DNA of 64,000 nucleotides from Fischerella sp. PCC 9605. GTDB lineage: Bacteria > Cyanobacteriota > Cyanobacteriia > Cyanobacteriales > Nostocaceae. The notes beneath the pieces were generated by a model, which was not told where the DNA came from, ran no database searches, and worked only from the letters and a program-made list of their open reading frames with translations. Position numbers and translations under genes: made by a program. The stretch is taken from positions 126,096-190,095 of the forward strand of contig NZ_KI912150.1 of the NCBI RefSeq assembly GCF_000517105.1. Direction: 5' to 3'. Positions 44,334-52,224 of the stretch are shown here, piece by piece (position 1 is the stretch's first letter; the number at the start of each line of letters is the position of its first letter).

Positions 44334-45620
44334 TCAGAATCCATCGCTATACTTTTGGATAGTGAAGTAATCTTTTATCTCCCCATGACAATCAATAAAT
44401 TTGACATCAAGCCTTTTGCCGTATGCATCCAATACAAGCGACCCAGGAATACTGAGTGAGGTATACATCGCCGGATGCGGAGATACGCAATCTGCCAGAG
44501 CAGAGGTTCCTGCAACGATATACACTGTCCCCGCATGGGAAGCTAAAAGAGGTTTTTGATACTGTTGCGACTCGTCCTCTCGTCCACTTCCTCCATTTTT
44601 TTTCATCTGTTCATTAAAGGAGTCCGAGTTTCCATAATGCCCGTCAATCAGATAGGAACGCTCATAGGAGTGGCTGTGACCGCATAGCACAATGTCTACA
44701 CCCGCCTCTTCCAAAATGGGAAGGGCACGTTCTCTCATTTCAATTAACTCAATCTCGGTATCTGAATCGTGTGACCCCTTTGTGTATGGAGGATGATGCC
44801 AAAAAGCGACTTTCCAATCTTGACGAGATGAAGTTGCATCATCTGCTAGCCAGGTAAACATTTTCCCTGCAACAGAGCGATCGCTCCCATAGGAGTCAAG
44901 ACAGATAAAGTGGATGTTGCCATAGTCAAATGAGTAATATGCTGCGGTTGATGACGGCACACCACCTGCTTCCCCACGAGTTGGTAGAGTGAACAGTTCA
45001 TAATATGGCCCTGTTTGCAACTGGGAATTAGCGCACCCACCATCATGATTGCCGATCGCAGTCCAAAGAACACTGCTGCGTAGAAGTTGGGGATACATGT
45101 CAAATATCCCTCGCTGATACTCCTCATAAGTACCAGTATCATAAGCATTATCGCCAAGCATCAGCCACAGATCGGTATGGCGCGTTTGTGTAAATTTCAG
45201 ATACCCATCTTGCACAGCTGCTGCCAGATCGTTTCCACGTCCCGCGTCCCCTAAAACCCAGATCCGCATTGGTCTGACTCCAAGAGATACCTGGTCTTGC
45301 GATGGTGCAGTGACGAAAAAGTAATCTTCAGTTCCGCCTGCTTGTACTCCTGCTATTGTTCCAACCGCGTAGTAATACTTCGTGTCTTTCGTTAGTCCGC
45401 TGAGTTTGACTATATGGTCAGACGTAATCGTTGTCTCTTGTTGTTCTAAACACAGTCTGTCAGGAACTGTACCGTACCATACCTTGCCTTGGGTAGGAGC
45501 ATTAGTAGCCCAGCGGATAGTTATGCTAGACTCAGTGCCTTGTTGTAGATACGGGCCCCTAATAATTTGTAGATTATCAATGACAGTTCTTTTTTCTGCT
45601 TCAGGATAAATTACCGTCAT
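44334..45620 (-). CDS. Purple acid phosphatase-like metallophosphoesterase
   Basis: This is 428 residues from ATG 45620 (TTG 45626 opens the frame). The N-terminal domain (about 15-105) is fibronectin-like, as in purple acid phosphatases. The dimetal core is complete: VLGDAGRG, LMLGDNAYDTG, AIGNHDGG, AFWHHPPY and CGHSHSYERSY (all metal-binding Asp, Asn, His and Tyr present). No signal peptide is seen, so its location is uncertain. Expected reaction: phosphomonoester or phosphodiester hydrolysis. Repeat-rich spacers flank it. Confidence 0.88.
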   Translation of the reverse strand: MTVIYPEAEKRTVIDNLQIIRGPYLQQGTESSITIRWATNAPTQGKVWYGTVPDRLCLEQQETTITSDHIVKLSGLTKDTKYYYAVGTIAGVQAGGTEDYFFVTAPSQDQVSLGVRPMRIWVLGDAGRGNDLAAAVQDGYLKFTQTRHTDLWLMLGDNAYDTGTYEEYQRGIFDMYPQLLRSSVLWTAIGNHDGGCANSQLQTGPYYELFTLPTRGEAGGVPSSTAAYYSFDYGNIHFICLDSYGSDRSVAGKMFTWLADDATSSRQDWKVAFWHHPPYTKGSHDSDTEIELIEMRERALPILEEAGVDIVLCGHSHSYERSYLIDGHYGNSDSFNEQMKKNGGSGREDESQQYQKPLLASHAGTVYIVAGTSALADCVSPHPAMYTSLSIPGSLVLDAYGKRLDVKFIDCHGEIKDYFTIQKYSDGF

Positions 45621-45626
45621 CAGCAA

Positions 45627-46175
45627 AAAGTCATCCTATGTTAATTTATTTAACCAAGACAAATTAATTATTACAAATTTTTTACAAACTAACTATCCTT
45701 TAAAGAATTAATTATCAGTTTTCAAGGCAGATATTGACTATGTTCACATCTTGCAGCAGTTACAACAGTCCCTAGGCAAGCCCACCACCCTCAAGGTGGT
45801 TTCATGGGACGGAATAAACATTTGAATCCCTACCAAATTCTTAAACTCTTTGTGTTCTACCCTGCACCGAAGCCCTCCGGGTACTCTACCTTGAAGCCGC
45901 GCTGCGCGCGTCTACGCCAGTCCCCCCTAAAGGCAAAAGCCAAGACGGGGGCTGGTCTCACCGCTTGCGCGTCTATGCGTCCTTTGTGGTAGCCTGCGGC
46001 AAGCCCTCCGGGTGCAAGATTTCAGTAATTCATGAATTCTTGGTGCGGTAAGAATAGAGAAAAAGGGGAGACAAGGAAGAAAATTCCTCCTTCCCTTATC
46101 CTTCTTGTCTGCCTTGTCCTCCAAGTCTCCCTTTCAATTTAAAGGAAGATTACTGAGTTGGTGTTCTAGCGGTGA
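45627..46175. other. Repeat-containing intergenic region
   Basis: No gene. It has a small hairpin near 45786-45800 (CCACC-CTCAA-GGTGG) and GC-rich dispersed repeats: GAAGCCCTCCGGGT near 45871 and its relative AAGCCCTCCGGGT near 46001, with a GCGCTGCGCGCG tract between. An imperfect purine/pyrimidine inverted repeat (GGGGAGACAAGG facing CTCCAAGTCTCCC) lies near 46058-46136. Confidence 0.5.
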
Positions 46176-46814
46176 CTAAACAAAAAGCGCTTCACTCAAA
46201 TCAGCACCTTTTAAGTCCGCCTGCTCCAAATTTGCACCTCTTAAATCTGCTTGATTCAAATTAGCATTACTTAAGCAAGCATGACTCAAATCAGCACCTT
46301 TTAAATCTGCCCGCGACAGATTTGCTGATACCAAGTTAGCCCTAACCAACCGTGATTGACTCAAGTTAGTATCGCTTAAATTAGCATCTTGAAAATCTGC
46401 CGCTGTTAAGTTTGCCTTGCTTAGGTTAGCTCCGCTCAGATTAGCGAAATTCAGTTTTGCCCAACTTAAATTAACTTCACTCAACAAAAGCGAACAGAGC
46501 TTGCTACACCTTAAATTAGCATTGCTAAAATTCCTTTCTCCGATTGCGTAACGACGCAGAAGTTCATCAGTTGTTAATCTATTTAAAACAGCAACCCAAG
46601 CGCCTTGATAACACCATGTAGTTTCCATAAGACTAGCAGCAGTGTTAATAGCTACCTCGTCACATTTAGATACGATCGCACCATTGCAGCCATCCCACTC
46701 ACCGCCCAACATAAAAGCAATTTCACTAGCGGCAGCAATTGAGTCAAATAGCAAAACAGATTTTTGAGAGCGTCCTAACCAATTAGTCAAACCAATTAAT
46801 ATAATGTTTTTCAT
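46176..46814 (-). CDS. Pentapeptide repeat protein
   Basis: This is a 212-residue protein. The first 90 residues are a non-repeat domain (IILIGLTNWLGRSQKSVLLF); from about residue 96 to the end the five-residue A(N/D)LXX pattern repeats over 20 times (ANLSGANLSKANLTAADFQD). The fold is a right-handed quadrilateral beta-helix. Cyanobacteria have many such proteins, mostly of unknown function. The start is ATG 46814. Confidence 0.9.
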   Translation of the reverse strand: MKNIILIGLTNWLGRSQKSVLLFDSIAAASEIAFMLGGEWDGCNGAIVSKCDEVAINTAASLMETTWCYQGAWVAVLNRLTTDELLRRYAIGERNFSNANLRCSKLCSLLLSEVNLSWAKLNFANLSGANLSKANLTAADFQDANLSDTNLSQSRLVRANLVSANLSRADLKGADLSHACLSNANLNQADLRGANLEQADLKGADLSEALFV

Positions 46815-47303
46815 TTCCTAAGCTTCTAAAAGAAACGATTTAAAAAATAGCGTTCATCTTTGATTTTGCAAAAAATTTCTAAATATTTTCGCCCTTACCA
46901 TCTTCAGCTAAATTGAGACATCCTTCGCCGTCTGAGCGACAATAAAATCAACAACATCCTCTAAGTTTTCCGTACGCTTATAAATTTCACGCTTTACGTC
47001 AGGCATTGGGGAGAATCTTTTGCTTGGGGAGTGTACCATTTGGGCTAATAAATTTTCCAGACTATCGCACTCTAACTGTGCAATCAAATGAGTTAAAAAT
47101 TACAGTATCGAGCAATTCAATTCTGTAATTTTCTGCGGATAAGCATATCACAAATACCCAGTCCCAAAGCAGCATTCCTCCCGCCACCAACATAAAGGTA
47201 TGGTGGGTGACTAATGCTCATGGCGACTAGTTGAAGAAAAATCCCGCTACAGCATTACTGTAGCGGGTAATAAATTTTTATTTGGTCAATCTAAAATCCA
47301 AAA
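46815..47303. other. Intergenic region with a possible gene fragment
   Basis: No complete gene. A minus-strand open stretch contains the 43-codon ORF at 46908-47039, listed separately. The rest is AT-rich. Confidence 0.4.
46908..47039 (-). pseudogene. Possible C-terminal gene fragment (43 codons)
   Basis: The ORF reads MVHSPSKRFSPMPDVKREIY then KRTENLEDVVDFIVAQTAKD and VSI before TAG. The frame is open upstream for about 17 more codons, until a TAA. The end (NLEDVVDFIVAQ) is reminiscent of the C-terminus of UbiX-type flavoproteins, but this is only an impression. No good ribosome binding site precedes it, so a relic is likelier than a gene. Confidence 0.25.
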
Positions 47304-48542
47304 TTAACCGAGCCATTCTAAAACAGCTTCTTCTTTGGTGTTGGTATTGCGTGATGGAGTTTCGCGATTAAACTTCATGTGAATTGAGCGGGTTTGCTCA
47401 CCATCAGCAGCAACAGCCATGATGGGGTAGTCAATCAAGCCATCCTGGAAGGACATCTGGAAGCGGAATGTCCCATCTGGATTTAACTTAATCGGACGAC
47501 CGCCAATTGTTACGGTAGCATCAGGTTCAGTTGCACCGTAGACAATTAACTCAGCATCGGCAATTAACCAGAACTTGCGCGGACGCATGGGTACAGCGGA
47601 AGCAGAGAAGCCAACGCCAGACATGCCGACACCGGACATGGTTAAACCAGATGCGGTTGGAACTGCCCACATTCCTACGCCAGAGGGGAAGACATAGGAA
47701 CTGATGGCTTGTTCGGGAGTAACTGAACCAGGAACGTGCTGCATAGATCCAAACAGAGAACCTGCAACCCGCATTGCTTCGGCAGATTCCGCCATACCAA
47801 AGATTTGGTCGTAAATGGCGTTGCCATTTGCAGCCGCAGCAGCTTTCTTGGCAGGAGGAACGAGCTCGTAGAATGTCTTACCGCGCAAATCTTCTTCAAA
47901 GTTCACGCTGATGAAGATGTCCTCAATCCAGTCAGATGGATAGACGGGAGGAACGTGTACGGGAGCAGAACGAGCTAATACCAGCCAACGACCATCAGCA
48001 CAACGATAGCCGATGTCGATGACATAATCGCGATCGCTCACTGGAATTGGCAAATACCATTCCCGCGCCAGTTCATCACAAGGATATTCCTGGATGCTGT
48101 GGGGACTTTGGAACTCTAGGTTAATGTCGGTAACGTCGTAAATCCGCAATGCTAGCTGTTGTCCACCTTGCCTGCGCAGTTCTTCTTTATGCTCATTGGG
48201 AACATCCCAATAGGTGTAAGCCCACTGCGGATCGCGGGGCATCAGGACAATGCGGCTGTCACCATAACCATCAGGTAAGTCGCCCAGTCCTTCATCTACA
48301 TCTGTTAGGATTCCGCCTGTACGGTCTTCTTGGCCTAATTCAAATTTTGCTGCTTCCACGGTTTCCTGTGCCTCCATTGAGCGAGATTGGCTAAGAGAAA
48401 GTTTGCTGCGCTCGACTTCTAGTATTGCTGCCAGCAGTTGCGATTTACGCATTCGACTATAACGAGAGACACCATATTCGCTGGCAACTTTGCGTAGTTG
48501 CCGCAATGTCATCTCATCTAGTGGTGGGCGTTCTTTTGCCAT
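47304..48542 (-). CDS. DUF4912-domain protein with SAP/Rho-N-like start
   Basis: This is a 412-residue soluble protein. Residues 1-50 (EMTLRQLRKVASEYGVSRYS, KSQLLAAILEVE) resemble a Rho N-terminal/SAP helix pair, a nucleic acid-binding module. Then comes DUF4912 (about 95-235: SRIVLMPRDPQWAYTYWDVP, LALRIYDVTDI, VIDIGYRCADGRW, LARSAPVHVPP). The C-terminal part has a Gly/Ser/Met-rich linker and a beta domain (KFWLIADAELIVYGATEPDA, KLNPDGTFRFQMSFQDG) like a polysaccharide or Ig-like module. Function unknown. It has a long, repeat-bearing upstream leader. Confidence 0.88.
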   Translation of the reverse strand: MAKERPPLDEMTLRQLRKVASEYGVSRYSRMRKSQLLAAILEVERSKLSLSQSRSMEAQETVEAAKFELGQEDRTGGILTDVDEGLGDLPDGYGDSRIVLMPRDPQWAYTYWDVPNEHKEELRRQGGQQLALRIYDVTDINLEFQSPHSIQEYPCDELAREWYLPIPVSDRDYVIDIGYRCADGRWLVLARSAPVHVPPVYPSDWIEDIFISVNFEEDLRGKTFYELVPPAKKAAAAANGNAIYDQIFGMAESAEAMRVAGSLFGSMQHVPGSVTPEQAISSYVFPSGVGMWAVPTASGLTMSGVGMSGVGFSASAVPMRPRKFWLIADAELIVYGATEPDATVTIGGRPIKLNPDGTFRFQMSFQDGLIDYPIMAVAADGEQTRSIHMKFNRETPSRNTNTKEEAVLEWLG

Positions 48543-49189
48543 GAGTTTGGCCTCCAGTTATTTGAAAGGAAAATGATATACCCTTAGTTATGAGCGGTCG
48601 ATTCGATTCCATCCATCCCAGATCAACTTCGTGATTCCTGATTTCTGTTTTTGCCTATCTGTTTGGTTTTTTAGTGTTTTTTTATTATGTTGGGTCACTC
48701 CCTTTCAATTTCCTGTCATGCCAAAATCAGCACTTTGTTGTTTGGGAGTGGATGATCCTTTTGTTAAAAAATACTAACTGTTAACCTCCCGCTGGGATCA
48801 AGAGGTCATCAGACCTGTTTTTACTGTTTCCACGAGATTATCAGCCCTTTGGGGATCGAATTGTCATGAAAATTTGACATAGAGGCTGAAAACAACTACT
48901 CAGCAATTTAAAAAATGGACAAAAAGTTAAGATTTGATGACAATAACCAAAGCGAAGGAACAAGAAGCTTTGTTCGGAGAACGTCTGAAGCCTAGTTGGT
49001 GATTGGGGATTGGGAATTGGGGATTGGTTTTCTTACCGATGCCCCTTACCCGATGCCCCAGTCCCCAGTCCCTAGTTTTAGTAGTGATATAAATCACATC
49101 TATACTTGCTTTAAATCACAATCTTTTGCCTGGAGAACAACTGTAATAACTTGGAGAAATTTATAGAACTAAAAAATGAGGTAACAAAA
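48543..49189. other. Leader region between DUF4912 gene and small membrane ORF
   Basis: No gene in 647 bases. Noted: a hairpin AGGTC-ATCA-GACCT followed by GTTTTT (48803-48821, terminator-like on the plus strand), and the dispersed repeat GATTGGGGATTGGGAATTGG (about 49000-49075) with its facing CCCCAGTCCCC part. The same repeat type appears inverted near 44255-44290. Confidence 0.45.
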
Positions 49190-49300
49190 ATGACTATTGA
49201 CTACAGTGATGTCCTTCAAGTTGTTCTGATTGCTTTTGTTGCAAGCTTAGTTTTATCTTCTGCGATTTGCTTGACAATGCCCAAACCTAAAAAAGCTTGA
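49190..49300 (+). CDS. Small single-pass membrane peptide (36 aa)
   Basis: Reading from ATG 49190 gives MTIDYSDVLQVVLIAFVASL then VLSSAICLTMPKPKKA and TGA. The sequence has an acidic start, one 19-residue hydrophobic helix and a basic, proline-containing tail, so a membrane-inserted peptide with cytoplasmic C-terminus is expected. GAGG lies eight bases before the ATG. The form is like small subunits of photosynthetic or respiratory complexes, but none of those I know matches. Confidence 0.55.
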   Translation: MTIDYSDVLQVVLIAFVASLVLSSAICLTMPKPKKA

Positions 49301-49467
49301 GGCATAGCAAAAATGCTTGCACCAATCTAGCGATTTATCTGATTTCCAGATGCGATCGCCCTTAAAGTATAAATTAAGCAGGAGTATACCTTAGGGTTGT
49401 AACCAGCGATTGAGAAATTCCCTAGTCTGATCGTAGAGTTTATTTTCGGCTAGGGGAAAAAATTTAT

Positions 49468-49566
49468 ATGACAACCAACATCTCTGGCGATGTCAACAAG
49501 AGTATTAATGGGTCGCTCCTGATTGGTATTGGTCTGATTGTCTTAGGAATCGTGGCGATCGCTCCT
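49468..49566 (+). pseudogene. Truncated HdeD/DUF308-like gene start
   Basis: The first 32 codons (MTTNISGDVNKSINGSLLIG, IGLIVLGIVAIA) match the N-terminus of HdeD-type membrane proteins. After GCGATCGCTCC the frame runs into the antisense of the kinase gene and stops at 49650, so the remaining helices are gone. A ribosome binding site (AGGGGAAA) is retained. Confidence 0.55.
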
Positions 49567-49568
49567 GA

Positions 49569-50852
49569 CTATGAGAGCGGAAGTTGGATTTCAAAAATTG
49601 AACCTTCGCCAGGTACACTGTTGGCAGTAATTTGTCCGCGGTGTGCCTGAATAATTTGTTGGGCGATCGCCAGTCCTAAACCAAAGCCTCCTGTTTGCCG
49701 CGATCGCACATTATCTACACGATAAAAGCGTTCAAAGATATGGGGTAAGTCTTCGGCGGGAATACCAATACCATTGTCTTCTACTACAAGAATAGCTCGA
49801 TGAGCGCGCTGGAAAAGTCGTAGCCCAACTGTACCGCCAGCTGGGGTATATTTCAAGGCATTAGTCAGCAAATTAACAACAGCTTGTTTCAACAATTCTG
49901 CATCGGCTTGCAAGTACAGAGGTTGCTCAGGGAGGCGAAAAGTAAAATTGAGATTTTTTGCATCTGCTTGTTGTTTGTACTCATCAACGAGCGATCGCAA
50001 TAGTTCAACAAAGTCAATGCTCTTTAGTGCTGCGCCATCTAAAGATCCCTCATGACGAGCTAAAAACAGCAGATTGCTAATCAGAGCGCTCATTGATTTA
50101 GCAATCTCCTCAATATTTTCCAGGCGAAAACGCTGTTCTGATTCATCTTCTGGTGGCATTAATGCAACTTGGGCATTGCTCAAAATTGCAGCAACAGGAG
50201 CGCGTAACTCATGGGAAGCATCGGCAGTAAAGCGCTGTAGTTGCTCATAGGCACGACGAGTTGGTTGCATGGCAAGTCCCCCCAAGTACCAACCAGTAAT
50301 ACCAATCACCCCTAAAGTTACTGGCACACCTAGTGTTAAAAATAGCCTGGCTCGATTCAAGCTTTCACGCAAGGGTAGTAGTGGGCGAGCAATTTGCACA
50401 TAGCCAATAAGTGTATTATTTTGTATTATTGGTAACGTTAACTCTCGTAACCATATCTTAGTGGTTGTTGCGTTTGTTTGGTTGCTATTTATTTGGATAG
50501 TCCGAAAACCAGGGGCAACAGTTAATTGTCTGGGAGCAAGTGCACCATTAGATTCTACTAATTTTCTTTTGGAGTTGTACCAACGGACATACACCAGTTC
50601 TCTATCTGACGGTAGTCCATAGGCAAGTTTGGGAACATCATCTTTGTTCACCGGCCATCGTTGTCGAGAGAGGCGATGCTGTGCATTTGCTGCAATTGCT
50701 TTGCTTGTTGAGTAAAGTTCTTCATCAAAAACCTGAAGTTGCTCTTCAACTCCCAAGAAATAGGCTATGCCAGCAAAGACAACGAGGATACTCCCCATGG
50801 ACAGTGCAAACAAGTGTGCTAAATTACGACGGCTACGAGCAAACGCAAACAT
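49569..50852 (-). CDS. rppB: Two-component sensor histidine kinase RppB
   Basis: This is a 427-residue membrane histidine kinase. Helix 1 (about 13-34), an extracytoplasmic region (about 35-165), helix 2 (about 168-190), HisKA with the phosphorylated H in TADASHELRAPVAAILSNAQ, N box NLLTNALKYTP, G1 EDNGIGIPAEDLPHIFERFY and G2 GGFGLGLAIAQQ. It follows the RppA gene by 151 bases. In Synechocystis the homologous pair (RppA/RppB, also NrsR/NrsS) responds to redox or nickel. A RND pump is 1.4 kb away. Its C-terminus abuts an HdeD-like remnant. Confidence 0.9.
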   Translation of the reverse strand: MFAFARSRRNLAHLFALSMGSILVVFAGIAYFLGVEEQLQVFDEELYSTSKAIAANAQHRLSRQRWPVNKDDVPKLAYGLPSDRELVYVRWYNSKRKLVESNGALAPRQLTVAPGFRTIQINSNQTNATTTKIWLRELTLPIIQNNTLIGYVQIARPLLPLRESLNRARLFLTLGVPVTLGVIGITGWYLGGLAMQPTRRAYEQLQRFTADASHELRAPVAAILSNAQVALMPPEDESEQRFRLENIEEIAKSMSALISNLLFLARHEGSLDGAALKSIDFVELLRSLVDEYKQQADAKNLNFTFRLPEQPLYLQADAELLKQAVVNLLTNALKYTPAGGTVGLRLFQRAHRAILVVEDNGIGIPAEDLPHIFERFYRVDNVRSRQTGGFGLGLAIAQQIIQAHRGQITANSVPGEGSIFEIQLPLS

Positions 50853-51003
50853 GATTAGTCATTGGTTATTAGTTAGTGGTTAGTGGTTAGTGGTTAGTAG
50901 TTGTAGAGACGTGCCATGGCACGTCTGTACATTGGTTAGTGGTTATTAGTTAGTGGTTAGTGGTGATTTCATTATTCCTCACTTCCCCCACTCCCCCACT
51001 CCC
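50853..51003. repeat. STRR repeats and palindrome between rppA and rppB
   Basis: TTAGTGG/TTAGTAG heptamers (about 50867-50900 and 50936-50965) flank the 20-bp palindrome AGACGTGCCATGGCACGTCT (50907-50926). The flanking text is the reverse complement of that around the copies at 19447 and 19517. It splits what should be a closely spaced operon. Confidence 0.8.
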
Positions 51004-51690
51004 TCACTCCTCACTTTTTTCGGGTACATCGAGACGATAACCCATACCATAAACATTTTCTAGCCAATCTTTGGCTCCAACTGTTTGCAAGCGCTGTCGC
51101 AGTCGGCGCACTAGTGTTGTGACAGCGTTACTTTCAGGTTCTGTTCCCCATCCCCAAAGAGCTTGTTCAATTTGATCGCGAGACAAAACCTGACGTGGAT
51201 GGCGCATCAGGTATTCCATCAGTTGAAACTCGCGACCAGATAGTTGCACAGTTATCTGATTTCGCTCAATAGTAAGGTTACTCAGGTTCAGATGTAAATC
51301 TTCTAAACTGAGAATGTCTCCTTGCCAAAGTGGAGAACGCCTTGCCAAGGCTCTGACTCGTGCTAGTAGTTCTACTATATCTACTGGTTTCACCAAATAA
51401 TCATCTGCACCCGCATCCAAACCAGTTACCTTATCTGGGGTGGTGTCCTTTGCGGTCAGCATCAGCACCGGAGCAGTTTTGCCTGCCCGTCGATATTCCT
51501 GGCAAAGTTGAACCCCGCTAACATTGGGAAGCATCCAGTCTAAAATTAACAAATCATAATCTTTATGAGATAAAAGCCACTGGGCGGTTTCGCCGTCTTC
51601 TATAGCATCAATAGTATGTCCTGCTTTTGATAGTGCAGCTCGTAGTGGTTCCAATTGGGCTGAGTCGTCTTCCACCAGTAAAATTAACAT
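51004..51690 (-). CDS. rppA: Two-component response regulator RppA (OmpR family)
   Basis: This is a 228-residue OmpR-type regulator. The receiver has E7/D8-D9 acidic residues, the phosphorylated D51 (LLILDWMLP), T in MLTAKD and K in YLVKPVD. The winged-helix domain is residues about 130-223 (QLSGREFQLMEYLMRHPRQV, LVRRLRQRLQTVGAKDWLEN). It is transcribed before rppB. The promoter lies in the 36-base spacer from the divergent hypothetical gene, so autoregulation could affect both. Likely control of the nearby pump is inference. Confidence 0.92.
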   Translation of the reverse strand: MLILLVEDDSAQLEPLRAALSKAGHTIDAIEDGETAQWLLSHKDYDLLILDWMLPNVSGVQLCQEYRRAGKTAPVLMLTAKDTTPDKVTGLDAGADDYLVKPVDIVELLARVRALARRSPLWQGDILSLEDLHLNLSNLTIERNQITVQLSGREFQLMEYLMRHPRQVLSRDQIEQALWGWGTEPESNAVTTLVRRLRQRLQTVGAKDWLENVYGMGYRLDVPEKSEE

Positions 51691-51726
51691 AGGGCGATCG
51701 CTGTATTTGTTTTTTCTTTTTAGTCT

Positions 51727-52128
51727 ATGCCCACATCCCGATGGTTTCAGATCTTGCGTTCTTTGGGATTAGAGTTTTGGTTACCCTTGCCTCTACTCGC
51801 ATTAGCCTTTTGGTTAGGGAGCGGATTTGTTATGGATGGAGTGTTAAGTCGCTCTAACCAAACGACTAAATATCTGAAGGTTGATTTTCAATCGGCAAAA
51901 CAGCCTAGCAGAACCGTACTGTCAATCAAATCAGAAATAAACAAGCGTCAAGGAATTTCCAGAGTTAAAGTCAAAACCGATTCCTCAGTGCTAAAACAAC
52001 TAGAATTTGAGTTTCCAATCACAAACTTGAATCAGCTGGAAGCAGCAATTAGCCAAGAGTTAGGATTACCTGTCGAAGATGTTAAGAAATTGATGCAAAA
52101 TCAAACAGAGAAGAAAATAAAGAAATAA
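51727..52128 (+). CDS. Membrane-anchored hypothetical protein
   Basis: This is a 133-residue protein with one transmembrane helix near the N-terminus (about 18-40, WLPLPLLALAFWLGSGFVMD), then a hydrophilic domain (TVLSIKSEINKRQGISRVKV, LEFEFPITNLNQLEAAISQE) ending in a lysine-rich tail. Divergent from rppA at a 36-base distance, so it may belong to its regulon. No named family is recognised. Confidence 0.65.
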   Translation: MPTSRWFQILRSLGLEFWLPLPLLALAFWLGSGFVMDGVLSRSNQTTKYLKVDFQSAKQPSRTVLSIKSEINKRQGISRVKVKTDSSVLKQLEFEFPITNLNQLEAAISQELGLPVEDVKKLMQNQTEKKIKK

Positions 52129-52224
52129 ATTTCTGGTGGGGTGGCTGCATATCTTTGTGTCTTAGTGTCTTGGTGTTTCAAGATTTTTTAACCACTAAGG
52201 CACAAAGGCACAAAGTATTTTCAC

